DNA from: CAZFDT01 sp964518335
Lineage (GTDB): Bacteria > Planctomycetota > Phycisphaerae > Phycisphaerales > Phycisphaeraceae
DNA: 64,000 bases
Assembly (NCBI GenBank): GCA_964518335.1
Contig: CAZFDT010000014.1
Location: 17,069-81,068 of the forward strand
Reading direction: 5' to 3'
Numbering within the stretch: the first letter of the stretch is position 1; every line of letters starts with the position of its first letter. The translations under genes and the position numbers were made by a program. Of the stretch, positions 1-9,534 are shown in pieces. The notes beneath the pieces are model-generated. The model saw nothing but the letters and a program-made list of their open reading frames with translations, made no database searches and was not told where the DNA came from.

Positions 1-1
1 A

Positions 2-1093
2 GCACCATCCGCTGAGGCCAACGACGGGCCGCCCATGGCGCCCCCCGCCACAGTGCGACTGGCTCAAGCCACACAACAGGTCATGCAGACCCGCTGGGAC
101 GCGATTGGCCGGCTCGTCGAGCTTCGCCGCGCCGTCGTCGCCGCCGAGGTGTCGGGCAAGATCCTCAAGCTCGACGTGCAGGAGGGCGACCGCATCGCCG
201 GCGGCAAGACCGTGCTCGCCGAAATCGACGGTGTATGGACCAGGATCGCCCTCGAGTCGGCCGACGCCACCATCAAGAGCGTGCAGGCGCGGCTCGATCA
301 GACGCGGCGCGACGCCGAGTATCTGGAGGAGCTGTCGCGCAAAGGCTCGGCGAATATCAAGGAGCTGGGCGACGCGCGGGCGAAGGTGCAGTCGGAGCTG
401 GCTGAGCTTGACGCTGCTGTGGCCGAGCGCCATCGTCACGCCGAGCGGATGCAGCGTCTGGCGGTGACAGCGCCGTTCGACGGCGTGGTGGTGCGGAAGC
501 TGACCGAGGTGGGCCAATGGGTCAACGAAGGCTCGCCGATCGTCGAGGTCATCACGGTGGGCCGGATCGACGCTTTGATCGACGTGCCGGAGCGGTTCAT
601 CACGCGGCTGAGCGTGGGCACGCGAATTCCACTGAAGATCGAGCCGCTGGCGTTGGAGGTCGAGGGCGAGGTGGTGTCGATCATTCCGTCGGGCTCGAAC
701 GCGGCGCGGACGTTTCCGGTGAAGGTGCGGCTGGACGACCGTGACGGTCAGCTCAAGCCCGGGATGAGCGTGATCGCCTACGTGCCGATGGACGAGCCGC
801 AGTCGTACCTGGCCGTGCCGCGCGACGCGGTGCAGTTCAAGCCGCAGGGCACGCTGGTGTGGGCGCTGGACAAAGGCGAAGGCCCGATGCCGACGGCGCG
901 GATGGTGGGCGTGCAGGTGCTGTTCGCCCACGACGAGTGGTTTGCGGTGGAAACGATAGATGATGCCGCGCTGGCCGAGGGCGCCTCGGTCGTGGTCGAG
1001 GGCGGCGAGCTGCTCTTCCCCGGCCGGATGCTGGTGATCGATCACGCTGCCGATCATGAGCGTGCCGCGGCTCGCGTTTCGGACATCCGATGA
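2..1093 (+). CDS. RND efflux periplasmic adaptor subunit (membrane fusion protein), 5' end cut by window
   Basis: The reading frame is open to the left edge, so the first visible ATG (position 35) is probably internal and the signal peptide or membrane anchor lies outside the window. The visible part has the HlyD/AcrA order: a lipoyl-like half (VSGKILKLDVQEGDRI), a coiled-coil hairpin rich in Ala/Glu/Arg around visible residues 70-140, the second lipoyl half (APFDGVVVRKLTEVGQWVNE), then beta-barrel and membrane-proximal domains. Such adaptors link an inner-membrane RND pump to an outer-membrane TolC-type channel. The stop overlaps the start of the pump gene by 4 bp (ATGA), so the two are translationally coupled. 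No outer-membrane channel gene is in the window. Substrate unknown. Confidence 0.9.
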   Translation, partial: APSAEANDGPPMAPPATVRLAQATQQVMQTRWDAIGRLVELRRAVVAAEVSGKILKLDVQEGDRIAGGKTVLAEIDGVWTRIALESADATIKSVQARLDQTRRDAEYLEELSRKGSANIKELGDARAKVQSELAELDAAVAERHRHAERMQRLAVTAPFDGVVVRKLTEVGQWVNEGSPIVEVITVGRIDALIDVPERFITRLSVGTRIPLKIEPLALEVEGEVVSIIPSGSNAARTFPVKVRLDDRDGQLKPGMSVIAYVPMDEPQSYLAVPRDAVQFKPQGTLVWALDKGEGPMPTARMVGVQVLFAHDEWFAVETIDDAALAEGASVVVEGGELLFPGRMLVIDHAADHERAAARVSDIR

Positions 1094-4000
1094 ACATCAT
1101 CCGCTTTGCCATCGAGAACCCCGTCAAGGTGGCGGTCGGCGTGCTGCTGATCCTGCTGTTCGGCGCGATCGCGCTGATCAGCATCCCGATCCAGCTCACG
1201 CCCAACGTCGATACGCCGATCATCACCGTCACCACCGAGTGGGAAGGCCGCAGCCCCGAGGAAGTGGAGCGCGAGATCATCGAGCGCCAGGAGGACGTGC
1301 TCAAGAACATTTCGGGCCTGCGGAAGATGACGGCGACGGCCTACGTTGGTCGCTCGGAGATTTCGCTGGAGTTCTACATCGGCACCCAGATCAAGAACGC
1401 GCGGCAGGAGGTGTCCGACAGCCTGCGCGAAGTGCCCAACTACCCCGACGAGGTCGATGAGCCGGTGGTCAAAGAAAGCGAATCCGGCGCCGGCAGCCCG
1501 GTGGCGTGGCTGATCCTCACGAGCCGAGATCCCAACTTCGATGTGCAGACACTGGGCGACGCGGCCGAAGACCGCATCAAGCCGTACCTCGAGCGCATCG
1601 TCGGCGTGAGCGAGGTGCGGGTGTACGGCGGACGCAAGCGCGAGGTCCACATCGAGGTCGATCCCCGCGCCATGGCGCAGCGCGGCATCACGTTCAATCA
1701 GTTCCGCGACTCGTTGCAGATGGAGAACGTCAACGTCAGTGGCGGCGACATGAAGGAAGGCCGCTACGACGTGCGTATTCGCACGGTGGGCCAGTACGAG
1801 GCGCTGGACCAGATTCGCGACACCATCCTGACTTACGACCCCGAGGGTGGCCCGGTGCGCATCCGCGACATCGCCGAGGTGTCGTTGACGTATCAGAAGA
1901 AGCGTGCGTTCGTGCGGTCGAAGGGCCAACCCGGCCTGGCGATGCCGGTGTACCGTGAGACGGGCTCGAACGTGATCGCAGTCATGGCGGAGCTGCGCGA
2001 CCGGCTGGACCACGTCAACCGCGAGATTCTGCCGAGCATCGCGTCGCAGCATCAGCGGACGTACGGGCTGGCCGAGGCGCCGTCGCTGCAACTGCAGCAG
2101 GTGTACGACGAGACGACCTACATCTACGACGCGCTGGCGCTGGTGCGCAGCAACCTGTTCATCGGTGGGACACTGGCGGTGCTCACACTGGTGGTGTTCC
2201 TGCGCAGCATCCGTCCGACGCTGGTGGTGGCGCTGACGATCCCGATCTCGGTGATCGGCACGTTCGTGGTGATGTTCGCGTTCGGGCGGAACATCAACGT
2301 GGTGTCGCTGGCGGGGCTGGCGTTCGCGGTGGGTATGGTCGTGGACAATGCGATCGTGGTGCTGGAGAACATCGACCGCCACCTGGGGATGGGCAAGAAG
2401 CCGCGTCAGGCGGCGCTGGACGCGACGCGCGAGGTGTGGGGGGCGATCCTGGCCTCGACGTTGACAACGCTGGCGGTGTTCGCGCCGATTCTGACCATCC
2501 AGGAGGAGGCCGGGCAGCTTTTCCGCGACATCACGCTGGCCATCTGTGCTGCAGTGAGCTTGTCGCTGGTGGTGGCGGTGTCGGTGATCCCGTCGGCATC
2601 GGCGCGGTGGCTGCGTGGACATCGCCAGCCGCGGACGAAGCTGGTGCGGGCCGGACGCCAACTGTTCGGGCTCGCCCCGATGCTGGCGGCGGCGACCAAC
2701 GGCTATGCGCGGCTGATCCACGCGCTGACGGCGCCGCGCTGGTGGGCAGTGGCGTCGCGCGGCGGGATCGTGGCGGGCTTCACGCTGCTGGCGGTGCTCG
2801 GTGCGATGCTTCTGATGCCGCCGACCGACTATCTGCCTCGAGGCAACAAGAACCTGGTGTTCGGTTTCGTACTCACGCCGCCGGGCCTGCACGTGGAAAC
2901 GCACGAGGACCTGGGCCGCCGCGCCGAGGCGGCGATTCGACCCTACTGGGAGGCGGGCGGTTACGACGACGTGCGGCAACTGCAGCCGTTGCTCCACCCC
3001 TTCACCCAGCAACCGCTGCGCAACACCCCGCCGCTGAGCAACTACTTCTTCGTCTCGTTCTTCGGCGGCGTCTTCAACGGGGCGATGAGCGCCGACAAGG
3101 AGAACGTCGCCCCCGTCGCCGACCTGCTTATGGCGGCGACCAACACCAGCCTGAGCATGGGCTTCGCCCAGCAGGCGGGGCTGTTCCAGTCGGGCCGCTC
3201 CGTCGGCCGCGGCATCGAGGTCGAGGTGATGGGCCTGGACCTGGTGCACGTGCTGTCGTCGGCCGACGCCCTGCGCGGGGCGCTGATCGAGAGCTACGGC
3301 CCGACCAACGTGCAGCCCTCGCCCGCCAACTTCGACAAGGCCGGCCGCGAGCTGCGAGTCAAAACCGACCTGGTCCGCGCCTCGCACCTGGGTGTCGATG
3401 TCGCTGCCCTCGGCGCTGGCATCCGCGCCCTGGTCGATGGCCTTTACGTCGGCGACTACCGCCTCGGCGGCGAGTCCATCGACATTCTCGCCGTACGCAA
3501 ACCCAGCATCCCTCTCGCCCCCGACCAGATCGGCGACATGCCGCTGGCCTACCGCAAGGACGACGGCGCCCTCGGCGTCGTCCCGCTCTCGTCCATCGCC
3601 ACCTTCACGCGCGAACAGGCCCCGCAAGAAATCCGCCGCATCGACGAGCTGCGCACCGTCACGCTCGAAGTGTCGCCGCCCGATACGCTGCCTTTGGAAA
3701 CCGTCACCCAGCAGATCGAGGACAAAGTCGCCGAGTTGCGCCAGACCGGCGTCCTTGCGCCCGATGTCGAGGTGCGCCTGGCTGGCTCGGCGAGCAAGCT
3801 ACAGGAGGTCCGCGCCGCCATGCTCGGCCAGTGGCATGGATTCAATGCGCAATCAGTCGCCTCCTTTGGCCTATCACGCATCTTCCTCGCACTGCTGGTG
3901 ACTTACCTGCTCATGGCCGCCCTCTTCGAAAGCTGGCTCTACCCGTTCGTCATCATGTTCGCCGTGCCGCTGGCCACCGTCGGCGGGTTCATCGGCCTGT

Positions 4001-4593
4001 CGTTCGTCCACGACGGATGGGGCATGGCCCACTGGCCTCTCCTCGGCGAATACCTTTACAACCGCCTCGGACCCGAGGGCATCAAGCTCGTCAACCCCGC
4101 CCAGCAGCTCGACACCCTCACCATGCTCGGGTTCGTCATCCTCATCGGCATCGTCGTCAACAATGCCATTCTCCTCGTCCACCAGGCCCTCAACTTCATG
4201 CGCGGGCTCGGCGACGTCGAAGGCACTGAAGGCGTCATGCTCTCTCCTCGCGAGGCCATCCGCGAAAGCGTGCGCACGCGCCTGCGGCCCATCGCCATGA
4301 CCACCCTCACCAGCGTTTGCGGCATGCTGCCCCTGGTCGTCATGCCCGGCTCGGGCAGCGAACTGTATCGAGGTCTGGGCAGCGTCGTCGTCGGCGGGCT
4401 GATGCTGTCGGCCGTGTTCACCCTCCTGGTCGTACCGATGCTGTTCAGCCTCACGCTCGATATCAAGGGGTGGGTCGCCGCCCGGATGGGCTTCGCACCC
4501 GTGGTCGAGCAACCCGTCACGGCGCCCGCCCCGCGGTCGCCTATGCCTGCCGCGCGTCAACCGCAACGGGAGCACGCTGGGGTGAGCGAGTGA
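1090..4593 (+). CDS. RND efflux transporter, inner-membrane permease (AcrB/HAE family)
   Basis: Encodes 1167 residues, close to the usual 1020-1100 with a longer C-terminal tail. It starts with a TM helix (PVKVAVGVLLILLFGAIALI) followed by the conserved LTPNVDTPIITVTTEW region of the porter domain. The TM4 motif GMVVDNAIVVLENIDRHLG has the conserved Asp, with Asn in the second position where AcrB has Asp. The TM10 region reads GIVVNNAILLVHQAL, with Asn where AcrB has Lys940. Two repeats, each with a large periplasmic loop, are evident. It is coupled to the adaptor by ATGA overlap and is a proton-driven exporter by family. The C-terminal 35 residues are Pro/Arg/Ala rich and unlike the family core. 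Confidence 0.93.
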   Translation: MNIIRFAIENPVKVAVGVLLILLFGAIALISIPIQLTPNVDTPIITVTTEWEGRSPEEVEREIIERQEDVLKNISGLRKMTATAYVGRSEISLEFYIGTQIKNARQEVSDSLREVPNYPDEVDEPVVKESESGAGSPVAWLILTSRDPNFDVQTLGDAAEDRIKPYLERIVGVSEVRVYGGRKREVHIEVDPRAMAQRGITFNQFRDSLQMENVNVSGGDMKEGRYDVRIRTVGQYEALDQIRDTILTYDPEGGPVRIRDIAEVSLTYQKKRAFVRSKGQPGLAMPVYRETGSNVIAVMAELRDRLDHVNREILPSIASQHQRTYGLAEAPSLQLQQVYDETTYIYDALALVRSNLFIGGTLAVLTLVVFLRSIRPTLVVALTIPISVIGTFVVMFAFGRNINVVSLAGLAFAVGMVVDNAIVVLENIDRHLGMGKKPRQAALDATREVWGAILASTLTTLAVFAPILTIQEEAGQLFRDITLAICAAVSLSLVVAVSVIPSASARWLRGHRQPRTKLVRAGRQLFGLAPMLAAATNGYARLIHALTAPRWWAVASRGGIVAGFTLLAVLGAMLLMPPTDYLPRGNKNLVFGFVLTPPGLHVETHEDLGRRAEAAIRPYWEAGGYDDVRQLQPLLHPFTQQPLRNTPPLSNYFFVSFFGGVFNGAMSADKENVAPVADLLMAATNTSLSMGFAQQAGLFQSGRSVGRGIEVEVMGLDLVHVLSSADALRGALIESYGPTNVQPSPANFDKAGRELRVKTDLVRASHLGVDVAALGAGIRALVDGLYVGDYRLGGESIDILAVRKPSIPLAPDQIGDMPLAYRKDDGALGVVPLSSIATFTREQAPQEIRRIDELRTVTLEVSPPDTLPLETVTQQIEDKVAELRQTGVLAPDVEVRLAGSASKLQEVRAAMLGQWHGFNAQSVASFGLSRIFLALLVTYLLMAALFESWLYPFVIMFAVPLATVGGFIGLSFVHDGWGMAHWPLLGEYLYNRLGPEGIKLVNPAQQLDTLTMLGFVILIGIVVNNAILLVHQALNFMRGLGDVEGTEGVMLSPREAIRESVRTRLRPIAMTTLTSVCGMLPLVVMPGSGSELYRGLGSVVVGGLMLSAVFTLLVVPMLFSLTLDIKGWVAARMGFAPVVEQPVTAPAPRSPMPAARQPQREHAGVSE

Positions 4594-4609
4594 TACGCTT
4601 CCCCTCGCC

Positions 4610-5788
4610 TCACGTCAGCCATCCCGTGGCGCGGGCGAGCAGGCGGCAGTAATCGACGAAGTGAGGCCAGGACACATCGGCGGGAATACCGTGGTCGCAG
4701 CCGGGGATGTAACCGCCGGCGTCGATGACAGGGCGCAGGCGGTCGATCTCCCGTTGGATCGCCGCGCCGCCCTGGGCCATGGCTCGCTTGTCCACACCGC
4801 CGCGATAGGCCATCTTCGTGCCCCAGGCGCGGCGATAGGCCGGCAGGTCGTTGCCCGCCGCCACCTCCTGCGGGCTGTTGCAGTTAAACCCGGCCTCGAT
4901 CCACACCGGGATCAGCTCGCCCACGTGGCCGTCCGAGTCAATCTCGAACACCGGCACGCCCGCTTGCTGGCACTGATTCGACCACGCCCGCCAGCACGGC
5001 ACCAGGAATTGCCGGCACATGTCCGGCCCGATCATCGGCTTCTCCTTGTACGCCATGTCCTCGTTGATCGTCACCAGGTCCGGCACGTGATGCTCGAACA
5101 CCCGCGCCAGCACGTCGCTGACGAACCGTTGCCAGAATTCGATCATCTCCTGCGCGAAATCCGGATCGTCCAGCAGCAGCATGCACAGGCTCTCGAACCC
5201 CAACCACTCGCGGAGCTGCCAGAACGGACCGGAGATGCTGATGCTTGAGACAGTCTGGCGGTCTCGGAGTCGGCGGCCACGCTCGGACAGATCAGCGGGG
5301 AAGCGGCCCGGAGTGTCAATCGCGTAGCGCGTCTTCATCTGCTCCCAATCGCCTCGGTTTTCGACCGGGCACTTGATCCACGAGCGGGTTACAAAGTCGA
5401 TGGCCTCGCGCAAATACGTCACGTCAAACTCATCGCTGATCTCACAAATATTGCCCTTCCAGTCCTGTACGATCAGCGTGCCTCGCCCGGGGGAACTTCC
5501 GGGCGAACTTCTGAGGGCATCCACTGCAGCGGGACGACGTTCGAGCACTTTTTCCTCGAACTGCGGGATCATCCGGAAATCCACGCCGATGCCCGTGCCC
5601 GGCGATGGGGACGCGGGTGCGATGCCCAGCAATTGCCGGACGTAACCGTTGGCGTTGGACACATTCGCCGGCAGCCCCTGACGATGCCAGGCAGCGAGCG
5701 TGCTCTTGCGGGCGTGGCCCGGCGAAAAGGGCACGCGGTCAGGCCTGTCGAAACAGAGCGTGGCGAGGAAGCGTTGACGGTCGTTCAT
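4610..5788 (-). CDS. Uroporphyrinogen decarboxylase/MtaA-family protein
   Basis: Encodes 392 residues. The start is taken at ATG 5788 (MNDRQRFLAT), where similarity to UroD-like proteins begins; the frame is open further upstream without recognisable protein. Family landmarks are the N-terminal RPDRVPF, DWKGNICEISDEFD, TINEDMAYKEKPMIGPDM in the middle, and a C-terminal GCDHGIPADV segment. True HemE is shorter and lacks these, so this is more likely a methyltransferase-type or uncharacterised paralogue of the superfamily. Residues 86-103 form a Ser/Pro/Gly-rich insert encoded by a palindromic DNA element (see 5483-5506). It lies downstream of tdh-kbl on the same strand, 86 bp away. The substrate cannot be read from the sequence. 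Confidence 0.8.
   Translation of the reverse strand: MNDRQRFLATLCFDRPDRVPFSPGHARKSTLAAWHRQGLPANVSNANGYVRQLLGIAPASPSPGTGIGVDFRMIPQFEEKVLERRPAAVDALRSSPGSSPGRGTLIVQDWKGNICEISDEFDVTYLREAIDFVTRSWIKCPVENRGDWEQMKTRYAIDTPGRFPADLSERGRRLRDRQTVSSISISGPFWQLREWLGFESLCMLLLDDPDFAQEMIEFWQRFVSDVLARVFEHHVPDLVTINEDMAYKEKPMIGPDMCRQFLVPCWRAWSNQCQQAGVPVFEIDSDGHVGELIPVWIEAGFNCNSPQEVAAGNDLPAYRRAWGTKMAYRGGVDKRAMAQGGAAIQREIDRLRPVIDAGGYIPGCDHGIPADVSWPHFVDYCRLLARATGWLT
5483..5506. repeat. Palindromic element inserted in frame in the UroD-like gene
   Basis: TCGCCCGG and CCGGGCGA form a perfect 8-bp stem around an 8-nt loop. The surrounding stretch of about 54 nt (roughly 5480-5533) encodes the low-complexity insert (residues 86-103) that interrupts an otherwise continuous family match between VLERR and TLIVQDWKG. 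A CCCGGAAGT-type sequence with its own small hairpin recurs at 57075-57112. This looks like a small dispersed palindrome (REP-like) domesticated in frame. Confidence 0.5.
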
Positions 5789-5874
5789 GCCCGCCAGTGT
5801 CCCGCGCCGGCAGTGCGCCGCCATGGACCGGCTGAATCCTGCATTGGACTTTCTGAACATTCCGCCCTGCTGCG

Positions 5875-7071
<1,197 letters not shown>

Positions 7072-7074
7072 GGC

Positions 7075-8136
7075 TCAACCTTCCTTCCACGTCAGCACGA
7101 CCTTGCCGCTCTCGCCGCTGCGCATCGCGTCGAAGCCCTGCTGAAACTGCGCGTAGGGCAGGCGGTGCGTGATCACCGGGTCGAGCTGTAGCCCGCTCTG
7201 GAGCATGACCGTCATTTTGTACCACGTCTCGTACATCTCGCGGCCGTAGATGCCCTTGATCGTGAGCATGTTGAACACGACGGTGTTCCAGTCAATGGCC
7301 ATCGGCCGGGCAGGAATGCCGAGCATGGCGATCTTGCCGCCGTGGCACATGTTGGCCAGCATGTCGGTGAAGGCCGCGTCGCTGCCGCTCATCTCCAGGC
7401 CCACGTCGAAGCCTTCACGCATGCCCAACTCCTGCTGCACGTCCGCCAGCTTCTGGGTGCGAACATCGACGACGCACGTAGCGCCGAGCTTGCGGGCCAA
7501 CTGCAGCCGCCACGGGTTGATATCGCTCACCACCACGTGCCGCGCCCCCGCGTGGCGCACCACCGCCGCGGCCATGCAGCCGATCGGCCCGGCGCCGGTG
7601 ATCAGCACGTCCTCGCCCAGCACGTCGAACGACAGTGCCGTATGCACCGCGTTGCCGAACGGGTCGAAAATCGCCTGCACATCTCGACCGATGCCCGACA
7701 CGTGCGCGCCATCGACGCTGTCGTGCAGCCACACGTTGGTGACGGGCAGCGACAGGTACTGGGCGAACGCCCCGGGCCGATTGACGCCCACGCCCAGCGT
7801 GTCCTTGCACAGGTGTCTCCGTCCCGCCAGGCAGTTGCGGCAGCGACCGCACACCACGTGCCCCTCGCCGCTGACGATGTCGCCCACGCTCAGGTCGTGG
7901 ACGTTCGACCCGATCGCCGCCACGCAACCGACGAACTCATGACCCACGACCATCGGCACCGGAATCGTCTTCTGCGCCCAGGCGTCCCAGTTGTAGATGT
8001 GCAGGTCCGTGCCACAGATGCCCGTACGCAGCACCTCGATCAGCACGTCGTTGATGCCGATCTGCGGGACGGGCACGTCCTCGAGCCACAGACCTTCGCA
8101 GCGTTCCTTCTTGACCAGCGCGGGCATGGTTTTCAT
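7075..8136 (-). CDS. tdh: L-threonine 3-dehydrogenase
   Basis: Encodes 353 residues of the zinc-dependent medium-chain dehydrogenase family and oxidises L-threonine to 2-amino-3-oxobutyrate with NAD+. The catalytic zinc region is GICGTDLHIYNWDAW followed by VVGHEFVG. The structural zinc cysteines are in CGRCRNCLAGRRHLC, and the Rossmann motif is ITGAGPIGCMAAAV. The assigned ATG has no SD. A TAAGAT box ends 6 nt upstream, suggesting a leaderless mRNA. It is the first gene of the tdh-kbl pair. Confidence 0.95.
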   Translation of the reverse strand: MKTMPALVKKERCEGLWLEDVPVPQIGINDVLIEVLRTGICGTDLHIYNWDAWAQKTIPVPMVVGHEFVGCVAAIGSNVHDLSVGDIVSGEGHVVCGRCRNCLAGRRHLCKDTLGVGVNRPGAFAQYLSLPVTNVWLHDSVDGAHVSGIGRDVQAIFDPFGNAVHTALSFDVLGEDVLITGAGPIGCMAAAVVRHAGARHVVVSDINPWRLQLARKLGATCVVDVRTQKLADVQQELGMREGFDVGLEMSGSDAAFTDMLANMCHGGKIAMLGIPARPMAIDWNTVVFNMLTIKGIYGREMYETWYKMTVMLQSGLQLDPVITHRLPYAQFQQGFDAMRSGESGKVVLTWKEG

Positions 8137-8142
8137 GGCGTG

Positions 8143-8148
8143 ATCTTA
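8143..8148 (-). promoter_or_regulatory. -10 box TAAGAT of tdh, probably leaderless
   Basis: Reading the minus strand, GATAAGAT is followed by 6 nt and then the tdh ATG. A sigma70 start site 6-7 nt after the box would fall on the start codon. No convincing -35 is seen. Confidence 0.5.
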
Positions 8149-8185
8149 TCGCAAGCGCGAACGTGCCGACGGAGGCCCAATCCGC

Positions 8186-8191
8186 TACGCT
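8186..8191 (+). promoter_or_regulatory. -10 box TACGCT upstream of the 8201 gene
   Basis: GCTACGCT ends 9 nt before the ATG. There is no SD close enough to serve the start (the GGAGG at 8171-8175 is 25 nt away). It belongs to the GCTAnnnT series seen across the window. Confidence 0.45.
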
Positions 8192-8200
8192 GGTCGCCCC

Positions 8201-8998
8201 ATGTTTGACGAGCCCCACGACGTACCCAGCGAGCGCCACGCCGACCCGGCGATGCGCGCCCGTGAGAAGGCCGACGAACTGCGCATGCACGCGGAGATCG
8301 CCGCGGCGATGGAAGGCGCTCGCAAGTTCGACGCCCAACTCCGTACCGGCCTTGACTACGCCGCGGCCCGCGACGTGCAGGCGCGCTTCGCGCGGCTGGC
8401 GCGGGCCCGGTCGCCCGAGAGCCCCGTGCTGCCCGCCGGCGCTGTCGCTGACGCCGCCGCCATGCTCGATCTGCACGCCACGCTGGGCCTGGCGCTGCAC
8501 GACTACCACGTGCATCGCCGGCCGGGCGAACTCATCGTCGTCCGCTGGCTGCAAGGCGCTCGCGTGGACGAGTTTTTTGACCGCTTCCAGGCCCACTTCG
8601 ACGCCGCGCTCGCTGACGTGCGCGACGACGTGCGCCAGACCCACGGCTGGAAGCAGGATCCGGCCACGCAAGGCTATCTCGCTGCGCTCGACGCGGTGAG
8701 CCTGCGCATGGCCGACGTTTACCTGCGCGACGCGATCCGCAAGCTGGGCGTCGTCGTGCTGTCCACCGTGACCGCCGACGAGATCAACATCCGCTACCTC
8801 GCCGAGGACGTCATGGGCCTGTCCATCCCCGCCCTCACCGGCGTCAGCGCTCAGCCCGCCCTCGACGAGCCCACCGACGCCGACCTGGCCTGGTTCTTCA
8901 AACTCTTCGCCCTCCGCGGCATCCGCGACGGCGTCGAGCAGATGTGCTTCCTGGCCTACCTGCAGAAAACCGACGACAGCTTCGACGCCGGCGCCTGA
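8201..8998 (+). CDS. Hypothetical protein, unknown family
   Basis: Encodes 265 residues with no signal peptide or membrane helix. It is soluble, strongly charged and predicted mostly helical, with an Ala/Arg/Asp-rich N-terminal third (residues 1-85). The second half is better ordered, with segments such as LGLALHDYHVHRRPGEL and ADEINIRYLAEDVMGLSIP and an aromatic stretch DLAWFFKLFALRGI near residues 228-241. I do not recognise the family. It is divergent from tdh and convergent with the copper-storage gene. Codon use fits the neighbours and the frame is long and clean, so the gene itself is likely real. Confidence 0.75.
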   Translation: MFDEPHDVPSERHADPAMRAREKADELRMHAEIAAAMEGARKFDAQLRTGLDYAAARDVQARFARLARARSPESPVLPAGAVADAAAMLDLHATLGLALHDYHVHRRPGELIVVRWLQGARVDEFFDRFQAHFDAALADVRDDVRQTHGWKQDPATQGYLAALDAVSLRMADVYLRDAIRKLGVVVLSTVTADEINIRYLAEDVMGLSIPALTGVSAQPALDEPTDADLAWFFKLFALRGIRDGVEQMCFLAYLQKTDDSFDAGA

Positions 8999-9045
8999 CC
9001 GCCACGGTCGGAGTGTGATGCTGACTCTCATTTGCCGCAGCTTCA

Positions 9046-9378
9046 TTACGCCATCTCACGGCACGCCGCCGCGCATCGCCGACATGCTTCGGCGCAGTGC
9101 TGGCAATGCCGGGCCGCGTGGTGCTCGCACTCGGCGGCGCACGCTTCGCACGCTCGGGCGCAGGCGCGGCAGGTCGGCCCTGCTGTCGCCGAGTTCCGCC
9201 ACATCAGCCGCACACACAGCACGCACAGATCCGCACAATCGCGGCACTTTCGGATGCACTCGACCATCTCGTGAACGTGGTCCTCGCCCAGGCATGCCGT
9301 CGCGCACTGCTCGCACGCCTGGGCGCACTCCTGACAGGCCTCCATACACTCCTGCTTCGCGGGCGCGGTCGCTTGCAT
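9046..9378 (-). CDS. Four-helix-bundle copper-storage protein (DUF326/Csp family)
   Basis: Encodes 110 residues with 21 cysteines in CxxxC, CxxC and related spacings (ECMEACQECAQACEQC at the start, CRACARACEACAAEC near residues 70-84). This is the hallmark of Csp/DUF326 helical bundles that bind many Cu(I) ions in their core. There is no signal peptide, so it resembles cytosolic Csp3 more than exported Csp1. The start at 9378 is preferred over an ATG 6 nt upstream because GGAAGG sits 8 nt before it. A TACAAT -10 box lies 38 nt upstream. No copper regulator gene is adjacent. Confidence 0.9.
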   Translation of the reverse strand: MQATAPAKQECMEACQECAQACEQCATACLGEDHVHEMVECIRKCRDCADLCVLCVRLMWRNSATAGPTCRACARACEACAAECEHHAARHCQHCAEACRRCAAACREMA

Positions 9379-9416
9379 GATCATTACCTTCCAAAACTGG
9401 CGAAGCGCCCGAAGCG

Positions 9417-9422
9417 ATTGTA
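9417..9422 (-). promoter_or_regulatory. -10 box TACAAT for the copper-storage gene
   Basis: On the minus strand GGGGTACAAT lies 38 nt upstream of the ATG, leaving a leader of about 30 nt that carries a GGAAGG SD. A -35 is not clear. Confidence 0.45.
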
Positions 9423-9534
9423 CCCCGCACGCTGGTGACGACCCACATTCCCGTGCCTCCTTCATCTCATTTTCACGTCGCCTTCATGCGAAGCCCCGCA
9501 CGCACGGTGAGCGTCCCGACACGGGGTCGCCGAC

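Noticed and set aside
1054..3627. 857-codon minus-strand frame antisense to the RND pump
   Set aside because: Dominated by His/Arg/Gln with no recognisable motif, a usual artefact of high-G+C coding DNA.
8163..8699. Overlapping plus-strand frame of 178 codons inside the 8201 gene
   Set aside because: Composition is Arg/Pro/Ser-rich with no domain pattern; it is the out-of-frame shadow of the real gene.
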